Shown here piece after piece: positions 26,711 to 35,749 of a stretch of 64,000 bases of DNA. A program made the translations under genes and the position numbers. Each line of letters starts with the position of its first letter. Position 1 is the stretch's first letter. The stretch is taken from NCBI RefSeq assembly GCF_026013645.1, contig NZ_CP110224.1, positions 2,666,001 to 2,730,000 on the forward strand. The letters are read 5' to 3'. Below the pieces are notes generated by a model. That model did no database searches, was not told the origin of the DNA, and saw nothing but the letters and a program-made list of their open reading frames with translations. The DNA comes from Virgibacillus natechei (lineage in GTDB: Bacteria; Bacillota; Bacilli; Bacillales; Amphibacillaceae).

Positions 26711-27718
26711 TTATTCTCCAAGCCCCAATTCCTCTAATAGTGATTCTAATTCTGCATTTTGTTCCTCTAAATATGTGCTGTACTCTTCACTATTCATGTA
26801 CATTTCGTCCCATCCATATTGGTCTCGAATTTCAGCAAATCCATCCGATTCACTTAGTTCTTTAAATTTCTCCTCATAATAAGAAACAGCTGATTCATCC
26901 ATATTTGCCGGTCCAAAGAAACCGCGCCAGTTAATGAAAGTAGTATCAATTCCTTGTTCGATTGCAGTAGGGAAGTCCTCTATAACTTCACCCTCTAATC
27001 TTTCTTCAGATGTTACACCTAATACTTTAATTTCTCCTGCTTTCACTTGTTCTATTGTTTCGGCAACCCCTGTAGAGAACACATCAACACTGCCATTTAA
27101 AACCTGAGTTAATGCCCCGCCACCCTGATCAGATACATAATTAATTTCAGTTACATCGACACCAGCAGCCTTAGCAACCTGTGCAAATTGTATATGATCC
27201 ATACTACCTGGAGATGATGTTCCAACTACTGTGACACTTGATGGGTCTTCTTTCATATCATCAAAAAGTTCATTTAAATTATCCCATTCTGCATCTGCTG
27301 ATACAGCGAAAGCAGCATAGTCAGCGATCATATTTGCAATTGGTGTAAAGTCTTCATAGTTATATTCTGATTGACCATTTAAAGGCACTAATAGAAGTGG
27401 TGGTGAACCAACAAACATATGATGTGGACTCGTATCTTGCTCGGCAACATAAGCCCAGCCTACAGCACCGCCGCCTCCTTCTCTATTTATTACCCCGATA
27501 TCCTGATCAATAATTCCTTCCTCCCCAAAAACCTGTGCTGTCATCCTTGCAGTAGTGTCCCAGCCGCCACCAGCCCCAGCTGGTGCTACAATTTCAATTG
27601 CTTCTTCTGGTGCCCAATCTTCTTCAGCTGATCCGCCAGCTTCCTCTTCATCAGCAGAACACGCTGCAACAAAGACTATCAGAACCGTTAAAACTAGTAG
27701 CGATAAATACCTTTTCAT
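26711..27718 (-). CDS. tctC: tripartite tricarboxylate transporter, solute-binding lipoprotein TctC
   Basis: A 335-residue receptor of the Bug/TctC family. The N-terminal signal MKRYLSLLVLTVLIVFVAAC has its lipobox cysteine at residue 20, so it is anchored to the outer face of the membrane. A short acidic linker (SADEEEAGGSAEED) follows. The binding-loop motif is VAPAGAGGGWDTTAR near residue 46, and later VGTSSPGSMDHIQFAQVAKA. It binds a carboxylate for TctAB. Start at 27718 is chosen because GGGGGAAAT precedes it and the lipobox is then correctly spaced. It has its own promoter with a cre site. Confidence 0.92.
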   Translation of the reverse strand: MKRYLSLLVLTVLIVFVAACSADEEEAGGSAEEDWAPEEAIEIVAPAGAGGGWDTTARMTAQVFGEEGIIDQDIGVINREGGGGAVGWAYVAEQDTSPHHMFVGSPPLLLVPLNGQSEYNYEDFTPIANMIADYAAFAVSADAEWDNLNELFDDMKEDPSSVTVVGTSSPGSMDHIQFAQVAKAAGVDVTEINYVSDQGGGALTQVLNGSVDVFSTGVAETIEQVKAGEIKVLGVTSEERLEGEVIEDFPTAIEQGIDTTFINWRGFFGPANMDESAVSYYEEKFKELSESDGFAEIRDQYGWDEMYMNSEEYSTYLEEQNAELESLLEELGLGE

Positions 27719-27774
27719 GATTATTTCCCCCTTTGTTTTTATTGAATAAAAGCGTATCATTTCGCTTATTATTC

Positions 27775-27803
27775 ACTATAATGAAATTTTTCCGTTATGT
27801 AAA
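27775..27803 (-). promoter_or_regulatory. sigma-A promoter of the tct operon
   Basis: On the minus strand TTTACA (27798-27803) and TATAGT (27775-27780) are exactly 17 bases apart, about 57 bases ahead of the tctC start. Confidence 0.72.
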
Positions 27804-27811
27804 CGTTTTCA
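27798..27811. promoter_or_regulatory. cre site (CcpA operator) overlapping the tct -35 box
   Basis: TGTAAACGTTTTCA matches the cre consensus TGWAANCGNTNWCA at every position and covers the -35 hexamer of the tct promoter. CcpA binding there should repress the transporter when a preferred sugar is present. The match is seen; repression is inferred. Confidence 0.78.
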
Positions 27812-27879
27812 AAATAAAGTGTAATTCGTTTTTTACGTGTTTTTTGTTCATTTCGTTCATGATGTTTTTTACATAGAGA

Positions 27880-27912
27880 AGGGATGCCAGCATAATGCTT
27901 TTGGCATCCCTT
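27880..27912 (-). terminator. terminator between the response regulator and tctC
   Basis: AGGGATGCCA and TGGCATCCCT pair around a 12-base loop. It lies five bases after the response-regulator stop, separating the regulatory genes from the transporter operon. Confidence 0.75.
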
Positions 27913-27916
27913 TCCA

Positions 27917-28591
27917 TTATTTTATATAATATTTTCGTTCAGGTCTTCCTACAACACCGTATTCGAGCTTTGCGGCAATATTGTCAACTGTAGTTAGATA
28001 TTCTAAATACCGTCTTGCCGTTGTTCGAGATGCGCCAATTTGGACACCCATTTCTTCAGCTGTAATGCCCTCTTCTATACGATGAATAATTTGTTTGACC
28101 TTATCAAGTGTTAATGGATCAATACCTTTAGGTGTCTGCTTCATATTTGAACTTACTTCTGTTTTACGTCCAAAGTAATCATCTAAAAAAGATTGATCAA
28201 CTTCTTCCTTAGATTCAAGCTTATGTTTCATTTTTTTATAACGTTCAACCGTTTCTACAAATCGCTCCATTTTAACTGGTTTTATAATATAATCAAATAC
28301 ACCATTGCGAATCACTTCACCAACTATCTCCGTTTCTGTTGCAGCTGAAATCGTGATTATATCTATGTTCGGGTTAATTGTTCTTATCTCATGAATGATA
28401 TCCGTTCCAAGTATATCTGGCATGTATATATCAAGTAATACAAGATCAATATATTTAGAATCTACTATTTTAATCGCATCCTTACCGTTTAACACCTTTC
28501 CTGCTACTGTAAAACCACTAACTTTATCTAAGAATTCCTCATGAATACCAGCTATACGGTAGTCATCTTCTACAATAACGACCTTGATCAT
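27917..28591 (-). CDS. CitB/DcuR-type response regulator
   Basis: A 224-residue two-component response regulator. The receiver domain (residues 1-120) has the acidic pocket EDD at 8-10, phosphoacceptor Asp54 in VLLDIYMPD, the conserved Thr/Ser region TISAATE and Lys of IIKPVK. The C-terminal helix-turn-helix (GITAEEMGVQIGASRTTARR) is of the CitT/DcuR/MalR kind. It pairs with the overlapping sensor kinase and probably activates the tct operon. ATG 28591 has GGGGGAT five bases upstream; the ATG at 28603 merely overlaps the kinase stop. Confidence 0.9.
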   Translation of the reverse strand: MIKVVIVEDDYRIAGIHEEFLDKVSGFTVAGKVLNGKDAIKIVDSKYIDLVLLDIYMPDILGTDIIHEIRTINPNIDIITISAATETEIVGEVIRNGVFDYIIKPVKMERFVETVERYKKMKHKLESKEEVDQSFLDDYFGRKTEVSSNMKQTPKGIDPLTLDKVKQIIHRIEEGITAEEMGVQIGASRTTARRYLEYLTTVDNIAAKLEYGVVGRPERKYYIK

Positions 28592-28602
28592 AAAATCCCC
28601 CA

Positions 28603-30195
28603 TTAATCCACGTAACCTTCTTTTGGTATAAATACAGTGAACACTGCCCCACCAGTAGGCTGATTAGTTACTTCGATTTGCCCTTGTAATTCATTGACCG
28701 TTTCTTTCACAATTGCTAGTCCATAGCCACGATTTTCGTTGTCTTTTGTTGAAAATCCTTGTTCAAAAATTTGTTTCACCTTATCGTCTGAAATTCCTAC
28801 CCCATTGTCAGCTATTTCAAAAACAATATCTCCACCTAAATCTGTAGCAAAAAACACAACATTTTTATATTCATTTGTTTCAACTGCTTCTATCGCATTA
28901 TCGAGTAGATTTCCTAGAATAGTTATTAATTTAACTATATCTAAATGTTCTGGCAAATGGCCTAGATAGCTGCTGGATTCGATTTCAAAATTAATTTTCA
29001 TCTCCGAGGCTTTTCCTATTTTACCTAACAAAATTGCTTGGACTGTTCTATCATTTATTTGCTCAATCAAAATTTTATTTTGATTACCAGTCAACTGAGA
29101 CTCCGTCTGAATCAGCTCAATTGCCTTTTTATAATAGCCTAGTTGAAGCAGTCCAGATATTACATATAATTTATTTGTATATTCATGCGTTTGAGCACGA
29201 AGATCTTCTGAATACTTTCTAACCTCTGATAATGTATTAATCATTTCGTTCAGTTCTGTTTTATCTCGAAAACTGGAAACAACCCCGATAACTTCCTCAT
29301 TTTCCATTATTGGTGTTCGATTAATAATGACATTTCGGTTATTCAGAATCATTTCATCATTCTTTATTACATCACCGGAAAATAGCACATTATACATCCT
29401 TGTATTAGGAAATACATCTTCTATTTTTTTATTGATATTATTCTCAGACAATCCTAGTATTTTTTGAGCAGATTCATTCATCATATTAATTTGTCCATCT
29501 TTGTCTATTGCAATAACACCCTCTTTGATTGACTCTAATATCGCATTACGATCCCTATATAATGAAGCAATTTGATGCGGTTCTAGTCCATATGTATCTT
29601 TTCGTATACTTCTAGCTAATAATATTCCACCAATAATCCCAATTGCAATTACCAATATGGCTACACCACTGATTTTTAATAGTTTATTAAAAATAGTAGT
29701 TCTAATATCTTCAACCATAAATCCAACAGAAATAATACCCACTATTTCACCATCATCATTGATAACTGGTGCTTTCCCCCTTAATGACGGACCAAGACTC
29801 CCTGTGGCTTTTGACGTATAATACTCTCCATGAATTAATGCTTTATCATTGTCACCACCTACCATCTCTCTTCCTACTTTTTCCTCATCCGGGTGTGCAT
29901 ATCGGATACTTTCACTATTACCGACAACAATAAACTCTGCGCCAATCATTTCACGAACCTCACTTGCAACTGGCTGTATTACTGTTTCGGGTTCATCCAG
30001 AGCAAACGCATCCCTGATAGTAGGCATTAAGGAAAGCGTTGTAGCGACATGGAGAGCTCTCTCTCCAATATGTTGTTCTGTTTCCTCTGATTCAAGATAG
30101 GCAATAATTGTTGTCAGTAATATAGTAATAAATACAATCAAGGTAATTATTAATACTAGAATTTTTGTTTGTAAAGAGACACTTACTCTTTTCAT
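28603..30195 (-). CDS. CitA/DcuS-type sensor histidine kinase
   Basis: A 530-residue membrane kinase. TM1 is at about 12-33, an extracytoplasmic PAS/sCache sensor lies at 34-172 (with the RGKAPVINDDGEIVGIISVG end typical of citrate/fumarate sensors), TM2 at 176-194, a cytosolic PAS at 210-315, a SpoOB-type phosphoacceptor with His337 in RAQTHEYTNKL, and the HATPase_c domain with NLLDNAIEA, DNGVGI and GYGLAI boxes. It should sense an external di- or tricarboxylate and phosphorylate the regulator encoded next, with which its stop codon overlaps (TAATG). Confidence 0.92.
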   Translation of the reverse strand: MKRVSVSLQTKILVLIITLIVFITILLTTIIAYLESEETEQHIGERALHVATTLSLMPTIRDAFALDEPETVIQPVASEVREMIGAEFIVVGNSESIRYAHPDEEKVGREMVGGDNDKALIHGEYYTSKATGSLGPSLRGKAPVINDDGEIVGIISVGFMVEDIRTTIFNKLLKISGVAILVIAIGIIGGILLARSIRKDTYGLEPHQIASLYRDRNAILESIKEGVIAIDKDGQINMMNESAQKILGLSENNINKKIEDVFPNTRMYNVLFSGDVIKNDEMILNNRNVIINRTPIMENEEVIGVVSSFRDKTELNEMINTLSEVRKYSEDLRAQTHEYTNKLYVISGLLQLGYYKKAIELIQTESQLTGNQNKILIEQINDRTVQAILLGKIGKASEMKINFEIESSSYLGHLPEHLDIVKLITILGNLLDNAIEAVETNEYKNVVFFATDLGGDIVFEIADNGVGISDDKVKQIFEQGFSTKDNENRGYGLAIVKETVNELQGQIEVTNQPTGGAVFTVFIPKEGYVD

Positions 30196-30377
30196 AACAC
30201 TATCCTTTCCAATAAATACACGACTGATTTCTTCATTGAAATTTTATATACATGCAAAATTTGATTATATTTTCATGCTTCGAATATAGCATTTATTATA
30301 CGACAGTTTATAGTCCATTCCAATAGTTTTATATCAAGATTCGGAAGACTCCATTAAATCTACTTTTTATAGATTCA

Positions 30378-30406
30378 TTGACATTTTCTCAATATTCCTA
30401 TATCTT
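30378..30406 (+). promoter_or_regulatory. sigma-A promoter of the AGCS symporter
   Basis: TTGACA (30378-30383), 17 bases, TATCTT (30401-30406), ending 25 bases before the ATG. The rest of the 236-bp spacer from the kinase gene shows no other feature. Confidence 0.65.
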
Positions 30407-30431
30407 TACTAATTAAGAGAGGGGGAAAAAG

Positions 30432-31778
30432 ATGGGAGAATGGTTGGAAAATATAAGTGGTGAGATAGCTGATTTTGTCTGGGGTTTACCATTAATTATT
30501 TTATTAGTTGGAACGGGATTATACTTAACGATACGATTAATGTTCTTTTCTTTTCGAATGTTACCTTATGCATTGAAAATCACCTTTAAGAAACAGGATA
30601 AAGAATCCAAAGGGGATATATCCCATTTCCAAGCGCTCTCGACTTCTTTAGCTGCCACTGTTGGGACAGGGAATGTTGTTGGTGTGGCAACAGCTGTCGT
30701 GGCAGGTGGCCCTGGCGCTGTGTTTTGGATGTGGATTACCGCACTGGTTGGGATGGCAACAAAGTATGCCGAGGCTATTCTTGGCGTGAAATACCGGCAG
30801 GAAAATGCCAAAGGGGAAATGTCCGGAGGGCCGATGTACTATATTGAAAAAGGACTCGGACAAAAATGGCTCGCTGTGCTATTTGCACTTTTTGCTGTGT
30901 TTGCAGCGATCTTTGGAATTGGCAATATGATCCAAGCGAATGCGGCTGCCGATGTTGCCAATGATGTTTTCAACATACCGCTTTGGCTCACAGGTCTTGT
31001 GTTTGCGATCCTCGTTGGATTGGTTATTATCGGCGGTGTTAAAAGTATCGGGCGAGTGACTAGTATTGTTGTACCAGTCATGATTGTCTTTTATCTTATT
31101 GCAGGCTTCGTCATCATTTTTATAAATTTCAGTGAAGTCCCTGCTGCTTTTGGGTTGATTTTCACCGATGCATTTACAGGCCAAGCTGTTGCTGGGGGAG
31201 CAATAGGTACTGTCATCCAAATGGGGGTAGCCCGTGGCCTATTTTCCAATGAAGCAGGACTTGGTACAGGCGGTATTGCCGCTGCAGCTGCCAAAACGGA
31301 TATCCCTGCACGCCAGGCACTCATTTCTATGACGCAAGTATTTATTGATACAATTATCGTCTGTACGGTTACTGGCCTCGCCCTCACCATGGCGAATTTG
31401 TATGCGACAGGTACGGAAGGCGCTGCACTCACCGCACAGTCTTTTGATGCGTTACTTCCCGCAGGTGGTGACATTGTCGTTGCCGTTACACTATTATTCT
31501 TTATTTTCTCCACCATTGTAGGCTGGGCTTATTTTGGAGAAAAGTGTTTTACGTATCTGGTTGGCGATAACTTAACCACCCTTTATCGAGTTATCTTCGT
31601 CTTGGCGATCATTCCTGGAGCAACCCTGTCTCTAGACACGGTATGGAACTTAGGAGACATTTTTAATGGATTAATGGCGATCCCGAACTTGGTCGGTCTA
31701 TTACTCTTATCTGGGGTTGTTGTGAAAGAGACGAAACGATTTAATGAGTTACGCGTCTATGAGAGACAGGAAGGTTAG
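30432..31778 (+). CDS. sodium:alanine/glycine symporter (AGCS family)
   Basis: A 448-residue carrier with about 11 helices that takes up alanine or glycine with sodium, like AlsT/DagA. Diagnostic stretches are FQALSTSLAATVGTGNVVGV near residue 67, GGPGAVFWMWITALVGMATK near 92 with KYAEAILGVKYR, MARG-like QMGVARGLFSNEAGLGTG near 265 and the STIVGWAYFGEK segment. AGAGGGGG precedes the ATG. It is monocistronic, with an imperfect terminator at 31789-31830. The transported amino acid is inferred from the family. Confidence 0.93.
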   Translation: MGEWLENISGEIADFVWGLPLIILLVGTGLYLTIRLMFFSFRMLPYALKITFKKQDKESKGDISHFQALSTSLAATVGTGNVVGVATAVVAGGPGAVFWMWITALVGMATKYAEAILGVKYRQENAKGEMSGGPMYYIEKGLGQKWLAVLFALFAVFAAIFGIGNMIQANAAADVANDVFNIPLWLTGLVFAILVGLVIIGGVKSIGRVTSIVVPVMIVFYLIAGFVIIFINFSEVPAAFGLIFTDAFTGQAVAGGAIGTVIQMGVARGLFSNEAGLGTGGIAAAAAKTDIPARQALISMTQVFIDTIIVCTVTGLALTMANLYATGTEGAALTAQSFDALLPAGGDIVVAVTLLFFIFSTIVGWAYFGEKCFTYLVGDNLTTLYRVIFVLAIIPGATLSLDTVWNLGDIFNGLMAIPNLVGLLLLSGVVVKETKRFNELRVYERQEG

Positions 31779-31788
31779 ACAATAAGAT

Positions 31789-31830
31789 GAGAGCGTCTTG
31801 ATCCTAATATGATCGAGGCGCTCTCTTCTT
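31789..31830 (+). terminator. terminator after the AGCS symporter
   Basis: GAGAGCGTCTTGATC and GATCGAGGCGCTCTC form a 15-bp stem with two mismatched or G-T pairs and a T-rich tail. Confidence 0.75.
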
Positions 31831-32016
31831 ATATCGGGTTTATCGACTAAGTTCTACATACATGAAAACGCCCTTATTGAAGTTTCCACGCTTCAACTAT
31901 TCCCATATTACAGAAAAACTTAATTGGAGATAAATATGATGCAAGCATTAATTGATGATTTATATTATACTAAACTGTAACGAAGATTAGTCCTACCAGA
32001 GAAAAGAGATTGATTT

Positions 32017-32973
32017 ATGAGAGCCTTAGAGAAACTACAAACCATTATCATACTATTCGCTGTTGGTTTAGGTTTTTTATTGGGACAGGTAGACATAATT
32101 GAACAATATGCCGAGAATTTCGTTATTCCGTTTCTATTCTTGATGCTATATGGATTATTTTTAACGATTCCATTGCAACAATTAAAGAAGGCCTTTTCAA
32201 ATATTAAATTCCTTGGATCCAGCACGATCATTAATTTTATATGGACCCCCATTTTAGCTTGGAGCTTAGGAGCAGTATTCCTAGCTGATTATCCAGCTTT
32301 ATGGATCGGTTTCATTATGCTTATGGTAACTCCTTGTACAGACTGGTATCTCGTGTTTACTGGTATAGCAAAAGGAAATGTATCGCTTTCTACATCGGTT
32401 TTACCGATTAATTTAATTCTACAGGTAGTGTTTCTGCCAGTATATTTACTCCTATTTGCTGGAACCATTGAAACAATAGCCGTATCAACGCTTGTAGAGA
32501 GCATATTGATTGTATTGGTTATTCCTTTTATACTGGCGCACCTTACGCGATTCTTATTAAGAAGAAGAGAATCTGTTTTAAACAACAAGATTATTCCCTT
32601 TTTCGGTAATGCTCAAATTTTCTTTTTAGCCCTGGCCATTATGGCAATGTTTGCTTCCCAAGGTTCTTACTTACTTGAAAACCTAGAAGTCATTTACATT
32701 TTAATTATACCCATTTTGATGTTTTTTGTTATTAACTACTTGATAGGGCGCTTGGTTGCTACGTTTTTAAATTTTTCTTATGAAGATTCAGTAAGCTTAA
32801 GTATGACGATTGTTGCCAGAAATTCACCAGTCGCCTTGGCTATAGCTGTAACAGCATTTCCAGATCAGCCTCTCATTGCCCTGGCTTTGGTTATAGGACC
32901 TTTGATTGAATTACCCGTACTTGCCATTGTCTCCCAAATACTGCTTCTAAAAAGAAGAAAGAGTAAAAAGTAA
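32017..32973 (+). CDS. BASS/ACR3-superfamily permease (arsenic-resistance-like)
   Basis: A 318-residue protein with ten hydrophobic segments of the bile acid:sodium symporter/ACR3 arsenite-exporter superfamily. The TM4 region LMVTPCTDWYLVFTGIAKGN has a Cys and a polar segment at the place where ACR3 carries its arsenite-binding cysteine. The late TM9 motif is TIVARNSPVALAIAVTAFPD. No arsR or arsC gene is nearby, so a role in arsenic export is only one possibility; organic anion transport is another. It is monocistronic with a terminator directly after the stop. Confidence 0.78.
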   Translation: MRALEKLQTIIILFAVGLGFLLGQVDIIEQYAENFVIPFLFLMLYGLFLTIPLQQLKKAFSNIKFLGSSTIINFIWTPILAWSLGAVFLADYPALWIGFIMLMVTPCTDWYLVFTGIAKGNVSLSTSVLPINLILQVVFLPVYLLLFAGTIETIAVSTLVESILIVLVIPFILAHLTRFLLRRRESVLNNKIIPFFGNAQIFFLALAIMAMFASQGSYLLENLEVIYILIIPILMFFVINYLIGRLVATFLNFSYEDSVSLSMTIVARNSPVALAIAVTAFPDQPLIALALVIGPLIELPVLAIVSQILLLKRRKSKK

Positions 32974-33003
32974 AGGTTACCCTATCGTTAGGATAACCTT
33001 TAC
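32972..33003 (+). terminator. terminator after the BASS/ACR3-like gene
   Basis: AAAGGTTACCCTA, TCG and TTAGGATAACCTTT form a tight stem beginning at the stop codon, followed by TACTTTTC. Confidence 0.8.
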
Positions 33004-33082
33004 TTTTCACTCCAACTTGATTCCATTTCTGGAACAAGAGATTGAATTGGTACTCCATATTTCATTCTACAATTTCTCGAAT

Positions 33083-34375
33083 TTAACTTTTCCTCAGCGC
33101 CTGATCGATATCAGCTTTAATATCCGCTGCGTCCTCCAGCCCGATCGATAGTCGAATTTGCTCTGGCGTAACGCCAGCAGCGAGCTGTTCATCCGGTGAT
33201 AATCTCGCGTGCGATGTCGTAGCGGGATGAAGGACGAGTGTTTTTGAATCGCCAACATTTGCGACATGGGATAACAGCTTCACGGAATTTATAAAGGTTT
33301 TCGCAGATTCGAGCCCGCCTTTAATTCCAATTGTAAAAATGGATCCTGCACCTTTTGGTAAATAGGTTTGGGCCATTTCGTATTGTGGGTCACCTTTTAA
33401 TGTTGGATAATTCACCCATTCTACTTGCTCATGCCCGTCCAAGTATTCGGCTATCTGCTGTGCATTTGTCACATGCTGCTTCATGCGTAGTGGCAGTGAT
33501 TCAAGACCTTGAATAAATAACCAGCTGTTGAATGGAGAAATGGTTACACCTAGATCATGCCCTAGTGTAAATCGAGCTTTGGCAATAAATGCATTTTCTT
33601 TAGCGAGTCTTACAAAAGATTGATCATCTAAAGAGGCCTTTGATTCCGTGAATTCCGGGAATTTGCCATTATCCCATGGAAATTTTCCAGAATCCACAAT
33701 AACTCCCCCGATGGATGAGCCATGCCCGCCGATAAATTTAGTCGTCGAATGCACCACAATATCTGCACCAAATTCGATAGGTTTCTGTAAATATGGCGTT
33801 GTAAATGTAGAGTCCACTACCAATGGTAAATGATGTTCATGTGCGAGGTTACTAAGTCTGCTAATATCAGCAATTTCCAAGCTTGGATTCCCGATCGTTT
33901 CCGTAAAAATAGCTTTTGTTTTATCGTTAATTGCTCCAGCTATTCCTTCAAAATCTGTACCATCGACAAAGTGAACCGTTACCCCGAAGCGCTGAAACGT
34001 TTCCGAAAAAAGACTGAACGTACCCCCATATAAAGCATTGGTAGCTACAATTTCGTCACCTGCCTTTGCAAGGGTTAACAACGCAACCACAATAGCTGCT
34101 TGTCCGGATGAAACAGCAAATGCCCCCACTCCTCCTTCCAATTGTGCAATCCTATTTTCAAATACGTTATTCGTCGGATTTGCATTTCTCGAATAGATAT
34201 ATCCATTTCCCTGCATTTTGAAAAGCGAAGCTGCTTGATCTGTATCTTCAAATACGTAAGATGTCGTTTGATAGATCGGTACAGCTCTGGAACGAACTGA
34301 TTCGTCAACATCATGCCCACCGTGCTGTGCTATTGTATCAAAATTCAAATTTCCTTTTGCGTGTTCATTTGTCAT
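33083..34375 (-). CDS. metY: O-acetylhomoserine sulfhydrylase
   Basis: A 430-residue cytosolic PLP enzyme of the Cys/Met-metabolism family. It makes homocysteine (or methionine) from O-acetylhomoserine and sulfide or methanethiol. The PLP lysine is Lys213 in HSTTKFIGGHG. The phosphate-binding SSGQAAIVVALL lies near 89, and the substrate-side YSRNANPTNNVFENRIAQLE near 61. The long insert around residues 215-260 (DSGKFPWDNGKFPEFTESKA) is typical of MetY rather than MetB/MetC. A SAM-I riboswitch with terminator in its leader gives feedback by S-adenosylmethionine. Confidence 0.93.
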   Translation of the reverse strand: MTNEHAKGNLNFDTIAQHGGHDVDESVRSRAVPIYQTTSYVFEDTDQAASLFKMQGNGYIYSRNANPTNNVFENRIAQLEGGVGAFAVSSGQAAIVVALLTLAKAGDEIVATNALYGGTFSLFSETFQRFGVTVHFVDGTDFEGIAGAINDKTKAIFTETIGNPSLEIADISRLSNLAHEHHLPLVVDSTFTTPYLQKPIEFGADIVVHSTTKFIGGHGSSIGGVIVDSGKFPWDNGKFPEFTESKASLDDQSFVRLAKENAFIAKARFTLGHDLGVTISPFNSWLFIQGLESLPLRMKQHVTNAQQIAEYLDGHEQVEWVNYPTLKGDPQYEMAQTYLPKGAGSIFTIGIKGGLESAKTFINSVKLLSHVANVGDSKTLVLHPATTSHARLSPDEQLAAGVTPEQIRLSIGLEDAADIKADIDQALRKS

Positions 34376-34453
34376 TTTGTCATGCCCCTTTTCTCCAATT
34401 CACAATAATGATCCCAAAGCTTTTAATTTGACTGTTTTCTAATTGTGAACACT

Positions 34454-34486
34454 AAAAAAACCTCTTCCAATGGGGAAGAGGTTTTT
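34454..34486 (-). terminator. riboswitch-controlled terminator
   Basis: On the minus strand AACCTCTTCC, a short loop and GGAAGAGGTT followed by T's lie directly after the SAM-I aptamer and before metY. The terminator would form when SAM is bound. Confidence 0.88.
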
Positions 34487-34500
34487 TAAAATTAAACGAC

Positions 34501-34616
34501 ACTCTCCCTCATCTTTCAAGCCAATACTGCTTGCTGGAAGTGGCACCATTTCACTATTTAGTAACGGTTGCCGCAGGATCATAGGACCAGGTTCCTCCCC
34601 CGACTCTTTATAAGGA
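34501..34616 (-). promoter_or_regulatory. SAM-I (S-box) riboswitch
   Basis: The minus strand shows the S-box hallmarks in order: CTTATAAAGAG, GGGGGAGGAACCTGGTCC, TGATCCTGCGGCAACC, GGTGCCACTTCCAGCAAG and GGCTTGAAAGATGAGGGAG. The first and last blocks form the closing P1 helix. It regulates metY by transcription termination, switching it off when SAM is plentiful. Confidence 0.93.
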
Positions 34617-34690
34617 ATATTGCTATTAAGTTTTATATTGGTAATACGTTATCTCATTCTGAAGACTATCAAGAAAGAATATTTGATTGT

Positions 34691-35635
34691 TTAAGCAGAG
34701 TCATGCAATTTCTCAGCCAGGCGCTGGATTTTTGGTAAATCACTAATATCCATATTACCGCCACTTACAATGACGCCGCAATGCGCTGAATTAATTTGTC
34801 CGCTATTAGCGAATAATGCGGCTAACGCTGCAGCTCCTGCACCTTCCATCAATGTTTTATTTCTTTCAAGCATATAAACGAGTGCAGAAGCGATCTCTGC
34901 ATCTGAAACGGTTATCATATCATCTACGTATTCACGTATGAGTGGCAACGTATTTTTACCAGGCTGTTTTACCGCGATGCCTTCTGCAATTGTAGAAACG
35001 GACTTCTTGTTCACTGCATCATGGTGATAACTGTCATGCATAGCAGACGCCCCGCTCGCCTGAACACCAATAACCTTTATAGCAGGATTTATATACTTAG
35101 CAGCAACTGCTATTCCACTAATAAGGCCCCCACCGCCAACGGGCACGATAATGGTGTCGAGTCGAGGTTCTTGGTGCAACATCTCCATGACAAGTGTACC
35201 TTGACCGGCCATCACATCATAATCGTCAAACGGGTGAATATAAACAGCACCTGTTTGCATTTGTCTTTTCAATGAAGCTTCATAGGCTTCCTGGAATGAA
35301 TCGCCAGTAAGCACAACTTCAGCACCATAGTTTCGTGTGGCATTGACCTTTGCAAGGGGGGTACGTTCTGGCATGAAGATAGTTGCATGTGCGCCTAATT
35401 TGGCTGCAGCATGAGCAACCCCTTGCGCATGATTTCCAGCTGAAGCAGTGACAACACCTTTCTTCAATTGATCATCCGTTAATTGCATGAGCTTAAAACT
35501 AGCACCTCTAAATTTAAACGCTCCCGTTTTTTGTTGATTCTCCATTTTAAAATAAACGTTTTTGTCGAGTAATTCATCTGTGGTTGTTGATGTTAGTAAT
35601 GGTGTACGGTGAACGATGGGTGACAGACGTTCCAT
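34691..35635 (-). CDS. ilvA: threonine ammonia-lyase, short form without regulatory domain
   Basis: A PLP fold-II enzyme converting threonine to 2-oxobutanoate, the first step to isoleucine. The PLP lysine is in TGAFKFRGAS (Lys41 from this ATG), and the phosphate cup is VPVGGGGLISG. The chain stops after the catalytic domain (about 314 residues), so it lacks the C-terminal ACT-like domain that gives isoleucine feedback in classical IlvA. The true start is uncertain: family N-termini begin earlier, and in-frame codons TGEKVDTA precede this ATG. The frame is open up to the leuD stop without an ATG, GTG or TTG, so a rare ATT start after GAGGAG is possible. Last gene of the ilv-leu operon. Confidence 0.87.
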   Translation of the reverse strand: MERLSPIVHRTPLLTSTTTDELLDKNVYFKMENQQKTGAFKFRGASFKLMQLTDDQLKKGVVTASAGNHAQGVAHAAAKLGAHATIFMPERTPLAKVNATRNYGAEVVLTGDSFQEAYEASLKRQMQTGAVYIHPFDDYDVMAGQGTLVMEMLHQEPRLDTIIVPVGGGGLISGIAVAAKYINPAIKVIGVQASGASAMHDSYHHDAVNKKSVSTIAEGIAVKQPGKNTLPLIREYVDDMITVSDAEIASALVYMLERNKTLMEGAGAAALAALFANSGQINSAHCGVIVSGGNMDISDLPKIQRLAEKLHDSA

Positions 35636-35749
35636 CGCGGTATCAACCTTCTCACCTGTTAAGCAATCCCCAATGATTCCACACTCCTCATTAATTTGTA
35701 TACTTTGTTTCCATGATGCTAATGCAAGCTCGAATACACCCCGTGGATC

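Noticed and set aside
31091..31516. A 141-codon minus-strand frame.
   Set aside because: It is antisense to the AGCS symporter and its composition mirrors membrane-protein codons.
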